Source: Candidatus Poribacteria bacterium (GTDB lineage: Bacteria; Poribacteria; WGA-4E; WGA-3G). From it: a stretch of DNA of 64,000 nt. Under the pieces are notes generated by a model. The model was not told the DNA's origin, made no database searches, and saw only the letters and a list, made by a program, of their open reading frames with translations. The stretch is taken from assembly GCA_958295945.1 (NCBI GenBank), contig OY282386.1, positions 1,429,371-1,493,370 of the forward strand, read 5' to 3'. A program made the position numbers and the translations under genes. Positions 27,945 through 37,360 of the stretch are shown here, one piece after another. How positions within the stretch are numbered: the first letter of the stretch is position 1; the number at the start of each line of letters is the position of its first letter.

Positions 27945-30362
27945 TTATCGGTGCGGGATGTCCCAGATTAGCACTGTGCCATCGGTATGTTCTGTTATGA
28001 TTTTACGACTGTCTGGAGAAAATTTGATTCCCTCGGAGTACAAATTTGTAAGCCACGGGAATGTTTTCATAAGCTTACCCGTGGATGCCTTCCATAGTCG
28101 CAAATATCCCTTATATGACAATGGGTATGTTGCTATGGTTTTGCCATCTGGTGAATAGATAACATTTCCTATTTGACTTGATCTGTCCACGTGCTGATCT
28201 TTTAGATGAATTGGTTTCCCTATTGGCTTCCCGGTGTGGAGATTCCATAACCTTATCTTATCGTATTCTATCACAACCATAAGTGTATCAAAGGTTGGGG
28301 AAACTATCTTCCAATTGATAAGATCCGGAACCCGATTACGTGATTTTTTAAATGGTTGCCATCCGAAGAGTCCTTCACTATGTTTTTTAAATCTTGTGGG
28401 TGACTCTCCTGTGGTGATATTCCAAAGCGATACGGTTTTCTCCCATGAGTTACTAACAATAGCATGTATATCACCCTTGAGTGAATATATCATATCAGTG
28501 TTTGAACCAATTGGCAATTTGACTGTTTTTATGTTTTCTCCAGTGTTTATATTCCACAAACGAACTGACATATCTTTACTATGCGTCGCGAGAGTTTTAC
28601 CATCCTGTCCATACATCAGGGAATAGAACTTTTCTGTATGTCCTGTAAATATCTTTATGTTTTCTCCAGTGGTTGTATCCCATAGTCGTACAGAATTATC
28701 AGAATAATTTGTTGCTATGGTTTTGCCATCTGGTGAGTATAGGAACTTAGGAAAACCCTCTTGACTCTCATATTTCATAATCTTTTCTCCGGTATCAACA
28801 TTCCATAGACGCACAGTACCACCTTTACTTGATCTTATGTGTGTTCTTGTTACTATTGTTTTGCCATTCGGAGAAAAAACTGGCAGAGAGATAGAACCCT
28901 CATGTCCAGTGAGTGTATTTACGTGTTCTCCCGTGCTTGTGTTCCAAATCCCGACCGTCTCTTCCCTTTGTTCAATTGCGATCATCTTTCCATCTGGAGA
29001 AAACACGGGGAGATGATTGGCGCGTGGGTCAAAGTTTTCAGAACCTACATTGCCTATCAACATTTTTATCTTTTTCCCAGTGCTGGCATCCCACAATCCT
29101 AATGTGCCGACTACAGTTGAAATTGCAATGATATCACCCTTTGGTGAAAATGTGATATGTTTGATATTATAACTATTTCCTTTTAGTGTATTCAGATAAT
29201 TTCCAGTAGCTGCATGCCGTAACTGTGCCTCTTTCCCTATCTTAATTATGAGTATCTTACCGTCTGGTGAATACTTAACGGCATGTGGACTATGACCTGT
29301 AAATGTCTGGCGAATTTCACCAGTATCTGCATCCCACCACTGCATTCTGCCTTCCCTACCAACAGATGCAATAGTTTTACCATCAGGGGAATACGCAGTG
29401 TGTGTGATTGCTCCCGCGTGTCCACGTGCGAAATGAAGGATACCTGTGTATATTTCATAAGTCTTTAAAGGTTGTCCAGTTTGAGTGTTCCATTGATGTA
29501 ACATGCCATCCCAACCAGCAGATATTATGGTTGTCCCATCAGGTGAATAAGCGACTGAAACGATAATATCTTTATGTCCTGTGAGAGTATTTAAGTTATC
29601 CCCTGTGTGTGCGTCCCACACCCGTACAGTCTTGTCCCTGCTTGCACTTACGATGGTATCACCATCTGGTGAATATGCGACTGCGACAACCGTTTCTGTA
29701 TGTCCTGTAAGTGTTTCAATGTTTATTCCTGTGCGTGTATTCCATAGCCGTACTGTTTTATCCCCACCACCACTCACGATTGTTTTGCCATCAGGAGAAA
29801 ATGCATAAGAGTAAATAGCCACGTCAGGATGTCCCTCATAATTAGTATTAGGCTTTTCATGTCCAGAAAGTGATTTCAGGTATTTTCCTGTGCGTGCATT
29901 CCACAGTTCTATTGTATTCTCTTCACCTTTTATTGCGATTGTTTGACCATCCGGTGAATATTTTATATAACCTATATATTCTTCATTACATTTGAACTTT
30001 TTTATTGTTTTTCCAGTGCGTGTGTTCCATAGTTGCACCCTCCCGTCTACGCCGCCAGTTGCGATTGTTTTACTATCCGATGAATATGCTGCGGAAACAA
30101 ATCGTTCCTCATCCTTTCCTGTCAATAAGTTTCGTTCTTCACCAGTACGTGCATCGTAAATCCAAACACCGTTGAATGTGCTGACAGCCATCTGAGTACC
30201 ATCAGGAGAATATGTTATTCCTCGTATATACCCTTTTCCTAAACGGGCAATTGCACCTTCGGGTAGACCAAATTGTATAGATGGTTCGTATTGCGCGAAG
30301 GTGGGTGATACACATAAATCAACAAAGGAAAATAGCACTAACAGTAAAAGTAACTTCTTCAT
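27945..30362 (-). CDS. Secreted WD40-repeat protein, two-propeller length
   Basis: This 805-residue protein has a signal peptide (to about residue 24, PTFAQ). WD40 units of about 40-45 residues fill the rest, with YSPDGKTIA and RLWNTRTG or LWDTTTG type ends, about 16 to 17 in all, enough for two propellers. No catalytic domain is present, so binding or scaffolding outside the cell is likely. GGAGG lies 8 bases before the ATG. The intact frame contrasts with the frameshifted WD40 gene at 51113-54073. Confidence 0.88.
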   Translation of the reverse strand: MKKLLLLLVLFSFVDLCVSPTFAQYEPSIQFGLPEGAIARLGKGYIRGITYSPDGTQMAVSTFNGVWIYDARTGEERNLLTGKDEERFVSAAYSSDSKTIATGGVDGRVQLWNTRTGKTIKKFKCNEEYIGYIKYSPDGQTIAIKGEENTIELWNARTGKYLKSLSGHEKPNTNYEGHPDVAIYSYAFSPDGKTIVSGGGDKTVRLWNTRTGINIETLTGHTETVVAVAYSPDGDTIVSASRDKTVRVWDAHTGDNLNTLTGHKDIIVSVAYSPDGTTIISAGWDGMLHQWNTQTGQPLKTYEIYTGILHFARGHAGAITHTAYSPDGKTIASVGREGRMQWWDADTGEIRQTFTGHSPHAVKYSPDGKILIIKIGKEAQLRHAATGNYLNTLKGNSYNIKHITFSPKGDIIAISTVVGTLGLWDASTGKKIKMLIGNVGSENFDPRANHLPVFSPDGKMIAIEQREETVGIWNTSTGEHVNTLTGHEGSISLPVFSPNGKTIVTRTHIRSSKGGTVRLWNVDTGEKIMKYESQEGFPKFLYSPDGKTIATNYSDNSVRLWDTTTGENIKIFTGHTEKFYSLMYGQDGKTLATHSKDMSVRLWNINTGENIKTVKLPIGSNTDMIYSLKGDIHAIVSNSWEKTVSLWNITTGESPTRFKKHSEGLFGWQPFKKSRNRVPDLINWKIVSPTFDTLMVVIEYDKIRLWNLHTGKPIGKPIHLKDQHVDRSSQIGNVIYSPDGKTIATYPLSYKGYLRLWKASTGKLMKTFPWLTNLYSEGIKFSPDSRKIITEHTDGTVLIWDIPHR

Positions 30363-30571
30363 CGTTCAGCCTCCTTATTCTGACTCTTGTCCTAACAAAC
30401 TAAACCGGAATTGTGACAAACTGCCCTTCGGGGGGTTCTGCTCAACAGAACCATGCTTCTGTAATTCTCGGTGCTGACTGTTGTCTTTGTTTTCTATTGC
30501 GGCACAAGTATGTCAGGGTACAGAAACCTTGACCTACATACAACAGTAAGGGATAAAGCACTGTCGCATCT

Positions 30572-32020
30572 CTACAAATAAGGATAGGTGGCATCGGGAT
30601 CATAGTCTGGCAGTAGCGCGTTATGGCGTTGTCCCGCTATGAGTCTATCCCCATCCGTAAAACCCTCAGGTCTGTCGCGAAGGAACTCAATCAGTCTATT
30701 TCGCCAAGGAGTTAGGCGCGTTTCGGCATCGTCCTCAAGTGATAAATCTATTGTTTCATGCGGGGCCTCGTGCAGATTGAAGAGATGTTCGCGACCTGTT
30801 TGAGAATACCAGATGTACTTGTAGTTACCATCAGTTATATAATGGTTGCCGTGATTGTAATTGTAGCAACCTGAATGCTCCCCGTGAAGGCATTCCCGCA
30901 CTCGGTCAGTATCTCCTTGCATGATGGGTAGTAAACTTTTACCGGTGCAGGTATCCGGAATATCAATATTTGCAGCACCAAGAATAGTTGGCATGATGTC
31001 CTGCAGTCCGACAGGACTGTTGCATACAGTTTCTTTCGGATAACGCCATTTCGCGGGTGCTCGCATGAGGAAAGGCACTCTTGCACTGGCTTCGTAGGGG
31101 AAAGTTTTACGGAACATGTTGTGATCCCCTAACATCTCACCGTGGTCGGAGGTGAAAATAACGAGACAGTCATTCAGGTTGCCTGCGTTTTGCAACAGCC
31201 GACCAATTTGATCGTCAATGAAATTAATCATCCCATAATAGGCAGCACGTGCACACTGCATGTCGTACTTGTCAAGGTTTATCTCCCAAGCATTTGGATT
31301 CTGACCTTTCTCCTCAATGTCAAGGTTTAGAGACCATCTGCCGTTAACGGGAGGCGGGAGATCCCGCTCTATGTACCGTTGATAATAGTGTGCTGGTGGT
31401 GTCAACGGTGGATGTGGGTCTATAAATGAGATGTTGAGGAAAAATGGTGATGATGGATCGCGTTTTTTGAGGAACTTGAGGGCGCGGTCAATACACCAGA
31501 AGGTGTGCATCTGTTCTTCGGGAAGGTGATGCGGACGACCAACCCATCCGTTGGCAGAAACACCGTGTGCCATACCGGGTTCAAAGTCATTACGACGATG
31601 GTATTGTTGCAACCATTCAACATAGTCATTGTTGGCAGTGCCATGTGTTGCATCGGACAACTGGATATGATCGAAACCGTATCGTTTGCGTGGTGGAGAT
31701 AGATGTAGTTTCCCAATCATCTCGGTTTGATAACCGGCTGCGGATAATTCGCCAGCAAGCGTATGTGGTGGATTCCATTGTGCGCCTGTATATCCAACCA
31801 TTCCGTTGGCTGCTGGTGCGGTGCCTGTCATTATGCCGCGTCGTGCGGGGATACAACTCGGACATTCGGCATACCCACGGCGGAAGTGTGTGCCGCTGCG
31901 TCCGATCCAGTCTAAGTTGGGTGTTTGTAGGCATGCGGGACCGTCTGGATCAATGCCGAGACAGTCGCCGCGTTGTTGATCGGTTGTGATTAAGAGGATG
32001 TTTGGTTGGTCGTTAGGCAT
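30572..32020 (-). CDS. Sulfatase (CxPAR type)
   Basis: From ATG 32020 this encodes 482 residues; GGAG lies 6 bases before it, so this start is preferred to the ATG 12 bases upstream. NILLITTDQQRGDCLG gives the metal-binding Asp pair. PSCIPARRGIMTG is the CxPAR formylglycine site. FIDPHPPLTPP and TSDHGEMLGDHNMF match conserved active-site segments. It hydrolyses sulfate esters and belongs to a different branch from the 19808 sulfatase. No signal peptide is seen. It stands alone, with a small hairpin (GGTTCTG/CAGAACC at 30434-30452) downstream. Confidence 0.9.
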   Translation of the reverse strand: MPNDQPNILLITTDQQRGDCLGIDPDGPACLQTPNLDWIGRSGTHFRRGYAECPSCIPARRGIMTGTAPAANGMVGYTGAQWNPPHTLAGELSAAGYQTEMIGKLHLSPPRKRYGFDHIQLSDATHGTANNDYVEWLQQYHRRNDFEPGMAHGVSANGWVGRPHHLPEEQMHTFWCIDRALKFLKKRDPSSPFFLNISFIDPHPPLTPPAHYYQRYIERDLPPPVNGRWSLNLDIEEKGQNPNAWEINLDKYDMQCARAAYYGMINFIDDQIGRLLQNAGNLNDCLVIFTSDHGEMLGDHNMFRKTFPYEASARVPFLMRAPAKWRYPKETVCNSPVGLQDIMPTILGAANIDIPDTCTGKSLLPIMQGDTDRVRECLHGEHSGCYNYNHGNHYITDGNYKYIWYSQTGREHLFNLHEAPHETIDLSLEDDAETRLTPWRNRLIEFLRDRPEGFTDGDRLIAGQRHNALLPDYDPDATYPYL

Positions 32021-32144
32021 TTGAAACTCCATGTTAGGAAACGCTAATTTGGTTCAACGGTTTTGTTAGGTCTTGTTAGACAATAAAACATATATGTTTA
32101 TACGAAAAGACCAATTTTGGGAATGTGAAGTTTATTAGAAATGG

Positions 32145-33524
32145 TTATCGACTGAGGCTAAGTAGCCGGTACTTAATCTTAATTTCATCTGTGGTCTCAC
32201 TTCTTTCAACGAATCCTTGTATCTCTGCAGTATAAGTCTGGCTTAGTGTGGCGTTCCTTACAGTGTCAGTCTCAAATGCATCCTCTGAGATCTTTCCTCT
32301 AAAATAGTTTTCGTCAAAATAGTTTTCATCTGTCGTTTCAATCTGAAATGTTTTGGATCTGAGGGAGATACCAACTAAAGTACCCAGGATTTTGATTGTT
32401 TCCGATACTTCTTTTTGAATTGTCTCGAGAATATCAATTACCTCTTGCATTTGTGAGTTTGATAGTTGTACTGTATCACCAAAACTAGGATTTGGAGATG
32501 TCCAAGTAAATTTGGTATCCATTACGGATTCACTGAGTGGTTTGAGGAAATTTGTGTAATCCTTTGCAACTTTTGGTCCAAATTGTTCCATGAGTGATTT
32601 AAGTTGGTCTTGGTCACTTCCAGAGTTGAGTATCTTCACAAATTCACTGATTGCTTTTCCGATATTAGAATCATTGAAAATGCCAACATACTCTGTTGAG
32701 GCAAGTCTCATTTCAAATGAACCTGCACCAACTTCCAATAGTGATATCTGTAAATTTCTTTTGATGTCTTCAGGTATCTTTTTTGAAGTTATATTAACAC
32801 ATTTCGCACCGATTCTGTAAATTACTTTCTGTAATCCATCAAGACTCTTACCAAGAGGAGCAATAGGTGCTTCTGATCTGAATACACCGACAAAGTTGCA
32901 AGCTATAGTCAGCAGTTCTCGGACACTAAACGATTCTATTGCTTGTGGATTGCTGAGAGCTGGAAGTGTATCAGTTTTGAGTCCGAGGCGTTCGCCCGGT
33001 AGCGGGAGTATATCCTCGGAGATTTGATTAGATGGGATGAATTCTAATGAAGATTGTGTTTGATCATCGTACTGATCTCTTATCTGTAATAGAAAGTCGT
33101 TCTCAGCATCGGTGAATGCATTACGAAGGTCTATTCCGCCTGATCGAATAAGATTGAGCCGGTCATTGGAGATTCCAACACGAAGCCAGGTTTTGTTTTT
33201 ATCGTTTTCAGCGACGGTAACAAGGTAAAAACTTCCAACAGCATCTTTACAAGAAAAGAGAACAGGATAATCATCATATACATAGGTTTCAATGATTTGA
33301 TGTTTACCTAAACGTGGAATGTTGATTTGATTAGGTCGTTTTAAAGATGGTGGCGGGACCACCTCACCCTCTTCCTGTAATCCTTCGATATGAAATTCGA
33401 TAGCTTCATCTATTAACTTTTGTGTCTCTTCCAGAGTCTCACCGACAGCGATGCAACCGGGGAGATCAGGAACATATGCACCATAACTACTATCGCCCTT
33501 TTCAAAAATTACAACATATTCCAT
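32145..33524 (-). CDS. hicB: HicB-like antitoxin fused to a long domain of unknown function
   Basis: From ATG 33524 (AGGA 8 bases before) this encodes 459 residues. Residues 1-65 are a HicB fold: MEYVVIFEKGDSSYGAYVPD, PGCIAVGETLEETQ and EAIEFHIEGLQEEG. Canonical HicB is 70-150 residues with a DNA-binding tail. Here a long region of about 390 residues follows, including LFSCKDAVGSFYLVTVAEND, a helical centre, and a strand-rich end (FQIETTDENYF to YRLLSLSR). The middle may relate to a DUF6575-type domain, but I am not sure. An upstream ATG at 33539 overlaps the hicA stop (TAATG). It presumably neutralises the adjacent HicA. Confidence 0.72.
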   Translation of the reverse strand: MEYVVIFEKGDSSYGAYVPDLPGCIAVGETLEETQKLIDEAIEFHIEGLQEEGEVVPPPSLKRPNQINIPRLGKHQIIETYVYDDYPVLFSCKDAVGSFYLVTVAENDKNKTWLRVGISNDRLNLIRSGGIDLRNAFTDAENDFLLQIRDQYDDQTQSSLEFIPSNQISEDILPLPGERLGLKTDTLPALSNPQAIESFSVRELLTIACNFVGVFRSEAPIAPLGKSLDGLQKVIYRIGAKCVNITSKKIPEDIKRNLQISLLEVGAGSFEMRLASTEYVGIFNDSNIGKAISEFVKILNSGSDQDQLKSLMEQFGPKVAKDYTNFLKPLSESVMDTKFTWTSPNPSFGDTVQLSNSQMQEVIDILETIQKEVSETIKILGTLVGISLRSKTFQIETTDENYFDENYFRGKISEDAFETDTVRNATLSQTYTAEIQGFVERSETTDEIKIKYRLLSLSR

Positions 33525-33538
33525 TCGTTTATTCCTCA

Positions 33539-33724
33539 TTACTTGAGACCTGATTGTTTCAAAATGCTGTTGAGTGTGCCTTTTGGGACATTTGTTCCCA
33601 TTTTCCCAGAAACTGTCACCTTCCCTTTTCTTGTTGGATGTTTAAACTGCCGATGACTTCCTTTCGTTTTTATATGATACCATCCATCATCTTCAATCAA
33701 TTTTATGAGTTTTCTAACGGTCAT
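33539..33724 (-). CDS. hicA: HicA-type mRNA interferase toxin
   Basis: From ATG 33724 (GAAGG about 9 bases before) this encodes 61 residues, the normal HicA size. TVRKLIKLIEDDGWYHIKT and GSHRQFKHP are typical, with the catalytic His24 present. Next are KVTVSGKMGTNVPKGTLNSI and a final helix. HicA is a double-stranded-RNA-binding-fold toxin that cleaves mRNA. A longer frame to 33751 adds nine residues without a better ribosome site. Its stop overlaps the first possible start of the hicB-like gene (TAATG), so the toxin comes first and translation is coupled. Confidence 0.88.
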   Translation of the reverse strand: MTVRKLIKLIEDDGWYHIKTKGSHRQFKHPTRKGKVTVSGKMGTNVPKGTLNSILKQSGLK

Positions 33725-34029
33725 AAATGCAGCCTTCCAACGTTCCAACATACTATAGCAGAAGAGTGCTTCAGACGCATATAGATCCTGCCACTCTCTG
33801 AGAAATATTTATCAGTTATTGTGAATTGTCTCTTTTTGATCCTCCGCCCCAGTCGTTATCCTCTGCGACAAGGTAAATGGCAAGTACGACGGGAGTTGTT
33901 ATATAACATGCCACCCAATGCTGGATAAATATATTGTATAACATTTGTGAAAAGTTGTCAAGTTACGAAGAACGTAGAATTCAGTACATTACCTATGAAT
34001 TAATGTGATTTACTCATATAGAGATGGAA

Positions 34030-35403
34030 TTATTTTGAAAGCCTTTGCAAAACATTATGCGTAATCTGTTCCACAACAGCATCCCCACCTGACAATCCGT
34101 GAGACCAATCCGTAGTAGCAGCAGTAAAGACAGTGCCACCTTTTGTATAGATCCCCATCGTTGCAGCACCGGTATGTCCTTGTTCCCAACGTTCATACCA
34201 TTCGCAATCATCAGGATGCCATCGGACAGGAGCAGTGGCGAGGATGGTAAATCCTTCAGGTGTGCCATCTTGATAAGTCGGCACAGGTAAGCCATCTTCA
34301 AGGGTAAATTCACAGCCATCACACTCGTATCCGACAACGGTATTTTGACCACCAAACTTGTCATCCCTTGCTAAGTCTGTGCCTTCAAATACCCAATGTT
34401 CTGGACGGTGTGCCGTGTATGCACCATCTCCATCCATAAATTGTCCGTGACTCAAGTGATAGCCACCTTGAAGGAAACCGACACCTGTCAAATGATTTTC
34501 AGGACGTTCTACTAAATAGTGGCTCCACAAAGTGCTGAGTGTGCTGTAATCATCGGTTTTGTAAATAGGGTCTTGGTTGTAGCTTTGTTTCCAGCAAACG
34601 AGCGCGCGTCCTTCGTCTTCAGAACGCACCTGCCAACACACAGCATTCCCACTGAAGAACGCTACGTTTCCACCCTTCTTGATGAATGATTCAAGATTAT
34701 CGCGCATCGGCGCAGACCAGTATTCGTCGTGTCCGAGGCTCAGGACAAGTTTGTAATGTTCCAACATTTCAGGACGAAACTCCAGGTCACTATTCGCTGC
34801 ATAATCAAGTGTCCATCCATTCTGCTCAGCCCATACGACAAATGGCAACTCCCAAGTCCTGAATTGGCTTCCAAGGGGGCGGTCAAACGAAACACGTCGT
34901 CCTTGCATGCCATTCTGACCGTGATACCCGTAAAGACTGAAACCACCCCAGTTGGTGTAGGCGTTATATGTGTTTGTGGAAAGTTGAAACAGTATTGAGG
35001 TGTTTGCTCCCGGTTGTGCGGGACGAATGATAAAGGACAGTGAACTTTCAGCAGTACGATGGTTTCTATAGATGGGATCACCGCCTCCGTCAGCTGCACG
35101 GAGAATGGCTTCATAATACCCGCTTTGCCATGTATCTGGCACTTCAAACGTAAAGGTAGCCTTCCATCCGCATCCGTGTGATGACGCGTTTACGGGAATT
35201 GGCTGTGCTTCCCCCGGTAGTCCTGATTCGTTGAAAACGACTTCGCGCTCTGCACCGATGCGTGCTATTTCCATAGCGTAGCTGCCTGCACTGGTTGACA
35301 CGTTGAACGCAATTTCTTCTCCAGGCGCGTAACTGAGTTGGTTGGTATATCCGTCAATATAAAGTGGTCTGATAAGGTTTTCTGTTTGGGGCAAAGTTGA
35401 CAT
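34030..35403 (-). CDS. N,N-dimethylformamidase beta-subunit-like protein
   Basis: This 457-residue protein resembles the large subunit domain of N,N-dimethylformamidase. TNTYNAYTNWGGFSLYGY, LGSQFRTWELPFVVWAEQNG, KLVLSLGHDEYWSAPMRDN and VAFFSGNAVCWQV are characteristic segments. The N-terminal 130 residues form a beta-sandwich. The enzyme of that name hydrolyses dimethylformamide to dimethylamine and formate. Here there is no small (alpha) subunit gene nearby and the true substrate is unknown. AGGAGG precedes the ATG. No signal peptide is evident. Confidence 0.7.
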   Translation of the reverse strand: MSTLPQTENLIRPLYIDGYTNQLSYAPGEEIAFNVSTSAGSYAMEIARIGAEREVVFNESGLPGEAQPIPVNASSHGCGWKATFTFEVPDTWQSGYYEAILRAADGGGDPIYRNHRTAESSLSFIIRPAQPGANTSILFQLSTNTYNAYTNWGGFSLYGYHGQNGMQGRRVSFDRPLGSQFRTWELPFVVWAEQNGWTLDYAANSDLEFRPEMLEHYKLVLSLGHDEYWSAPMRDNLESFIKKGGNVAFFSGNAVCWQVRSEDEGRALVCWKQSYNQDPIYKTDDYSTLSTLWSHYLVERPENHLTGVGFLQGGYHLSHGQFMDGDGAYTAHRPEHWVFEGTDLARDDKFGGQNTVVGYECDGCEFTLEDGLPVPTYQDGTPEGFTILATAPVRWHPDDCEWYERWEQGHTGAATMGIYTKGGTVFTAATTDWSHGLSGGDAVVEQITHNVLQRLSK

Positions 35404-35545
35404 AGTGTTTCCTCCTTGGTGTGTAGCGTATCAGTTTCTCTATAAAATGTCAACGACATCAAGACAATTTTTCAGAGCATAAAACTGTAGAATTGGGTGT
35501 GTAAAGTTTTTGGCATCATAGATATCACTTTAGTGGAGTTCTTCC

Positions 35546-35708
35546 TTGTCTGAACCAGGATTTGCAGGATTGACGGATTTCCAGGATAAGAGTCTGAAAC
35601 ATCAAAGTGCCAGTCAGAAAATAAAAGTCAAACTGTGAATAGGCACTGTGGAGAACCAAACTCATAATCCTGAAAATCTACTAATCCTGAGAATCCTGGT
35701 TCAGACAA
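35546..35708. repeat. Inverted-repeat element with AATCCTG-type direct units
   Basis: TTGTCTGAACCAGGATT at 35546 pairs with the complement at about 35692-35708. Between them short AATCCTG or CAGGATT units recur, so the whole 163-base element can fold on itself over about 40 bases at each end. This type of CAGGATT-rich repeat occurs in many environmental genomes. No gene lies in it. Confidence 0.6.
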
Positions 35709-35841
35709 ATGGGAGGACAAACCTATGATTAATTTAACGTTTGTGAATAATGTTGAACAAAAATCCTAAAACTAAACAACCCTACTGTAGAATTGAAAAG
35801 ATTCGTCAAATCTCCGGAAAAGTGATATACTATTATGGATA

Positions 35842-35858
35842 GTGTCTTTCAAAGACAC
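35842..35858. promoter_or_regulatory. 17-bp palindrome, possible operator
   Basis: GTGTCTTTCAAAGACAC is a perfect palindrome around one central base. It lies 24 bases before the BrnA-like remnant and just after a TATACT hexamer (35825). Toxin-antitoxin loci often have such operators bound by the antitoxin; here the link is inferred from position only. Confidence 0.35.
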
Positions 35859-35881
35859 GGTTATATTAAATTGAGAACCTT

Positions 35882-36076
35882 CCAAAGGAAGCGATTGACA
35901 CATCAGAAATCCCCGAACTTGATAATGACTTCTAGGAAAATAATGCCAATCGTATTGTCCCTGAAAATTATCTTCAAATTGACCATGACATCTTAGAATG
36001 GTTCAAAGAACAAGGAAAAGATTACCACACGCGTATAAATACAGTACTCCGAGCATATATAGAAACACATCAGTAA
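35882..36076 (+). pseudogene. BrnA-like antitoxin remnant with in-frame stop
   Basis: The plus frame from 35882 encodes LPKEAIDTSEIPELDNDF-like residues, then TAG at 35933, then about 46 further residues to TAA at 36074-36076. The second part includes DHDILEWFKEQGKDYHTRIN and TVLRAYIETHQ, which match the ribbon-helix-helix part of BrnA-type antitoxins (DxDVLEWFKAQGKGYQTRIN.VLRAYM). An in-frame TAA at 35867 cuts off the N-terminus and no BrnT toxin is seen. It ends 41 bases before the dioxygenase gene. Confidence 0.6.
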
Positions 36077-36117
36077 ATCACCAGAATAGAAAATGTTGAT
36101 ACGGAAGCGAGAGAAAT

Positions 36118-36975
36118 ATGGAAACAAATCAGATACAAATACATCCCCTTACTACAGAGCAGATGCATCAGTGGGAAAACGATGGATATTTATTGCTGAA
36201 AAACGTCATCCCCAAGCCAGTTATAAATGGTGTACGTCACAGGTTCGCTTGCGTCGTAGAGGACATAATTCGGCAACTGAAAGAACAAGGAACCGTGGAA
36301 GATGAAGGCACAGAACTTCCATTCGAAACCCGATTACTGAAAGTCGCTGGAAATCATGCCAATCGCTTCGGTCGTTCTTGGCGTGGACAGATTGCAACAT
36401 CTGAAATATTTGATCTGCATTATGCCGGACCACTCGTAGATGCCATCGGTCAACTCACAGGAACAGATGTCATCGGACATCCGGTCTTCAATGCACGTCC
36501 AAAACTTCCCGGACAGCAGTTGACTGTTGTTCCGTGGCACCAAGACAGTGGTTATTTCGGTAAAGTCAGTGAAGAATCACTTATACCAACAGCATGGATT
36601 CCTCTCGTTCCAGTAGATGAGACCAACGGTTGTTTGCAAGTGGTTGCAGGTTCACATCAATTAGGCGTTGTTAATCATCATACTGAAGCGCGCGAAGGTA
36701 AATTCCTTGAGGTCATGAATGAACTTGTGGATGATGAGCGTATTGTGACCTGTCCCATGGAAATGGGAGATGCTTTGGTGTTCCATAATCTCACACTCCA
36801 TAGATCCATACCACACACCACAAGCCAGATTATTCGTTGGGCAATTGACATCCGTTATCTTCGTGATGGAGACCATCCGGGTTCAATCTATTGGAAAGAT
36901 CCTGATTTCAAATGGGTTATCCGCAGCCAAACACAACCTATAACAACCCTTATGGATTGGCTTGAAATGTGGTAG
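36118..36975 (+). CDS. Phytanoyl-CoA dioxygenase (PhyH) family protein
   Basis: This 285-residue Fe(II)/2-oxoglutarate dioxygenase has VVPWHQDSGYFG (His-x-Asp), NGCLQVVAGSHQLG and MEMGDALVFHNLTLHRS with the distal His, then an Arg for the cosubstrate (IRWAIDIRY). The N-terminal MHQWENDGYLLLKNVI is typical. It differs clearly from the 22635 paralogue. GAGAG lies before the ATG. A lone MITE end lies 3 bases after its stop. The substrate cannot be told from sequence. Confidence 0.85.
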   Translation: METNQIQIHPLTTEQMHQWENDGYLLLKNVIPKPVINGVRHRFACVVEDIIRQLKEQGTVEDEGTELPFETRLLKVAGNHANRFGRSWRGQIATSEIFDLHYAGPLVDAIGQLTGTDVIGHPVFNARPKLPGQQLTVVPWHQDSGYFGKVSEESLIPTAWIPLVPVDETNGCLQVVAGSHQLGVVNHHTEAREGKFLEVMNELVDDERIVTCPMEMGDALVFHNLTLHRSIPHTTSQIIRWAIDIRYLRDGDHPGSIYWKDPDFKWVIRSQTQPITTLMDWLEMW

Positions 36976-36977
36976 TA

Positions 36978-36996
36978 TAACCTAAGTTGTTACTTA
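36978..36996 (+). repeat. Solo end of the TAACCTAAGTTG MITE-like family
   Basis: TAACCTAAGTTGTTACTTA matches the 19-bp ends of the elements at 19590-19735 and 39790-39974. No partner end is found within the following few hundred bases, so it is a broken copy or a remnant of excision. Confidence 0.55.
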
Positions 36997-37360
36997 ATCC
37001 GATAGACCCTTTATATCATTTGGGACGATAAATAATGCAAATGGTATAACTACTACAATGTTTAAGTCCATAAGGATTCATAATTAACTTCATGTATCTA
37101 AGCCTAAGTGATTTTCCAGGGGCACAAAATGAAACGCACCTATATGTTGTTTGGACTGATGTTACTGCTCAGTCTTTTTCTGCTCAAGGTAAACACTTGG
37201 GGAGCTCAGTATATTTCTTTCAATTCTAACCGTACAGGGCAAACTGACATCTACATCATTGATACAAACGGCAAGAATCTACGCAACCTAACAAACCACC
37301 CCGCAGACGACACTAGTGGAGTGTCTACACTAAAATTATAGGTATATTCTTCAATAAAAC

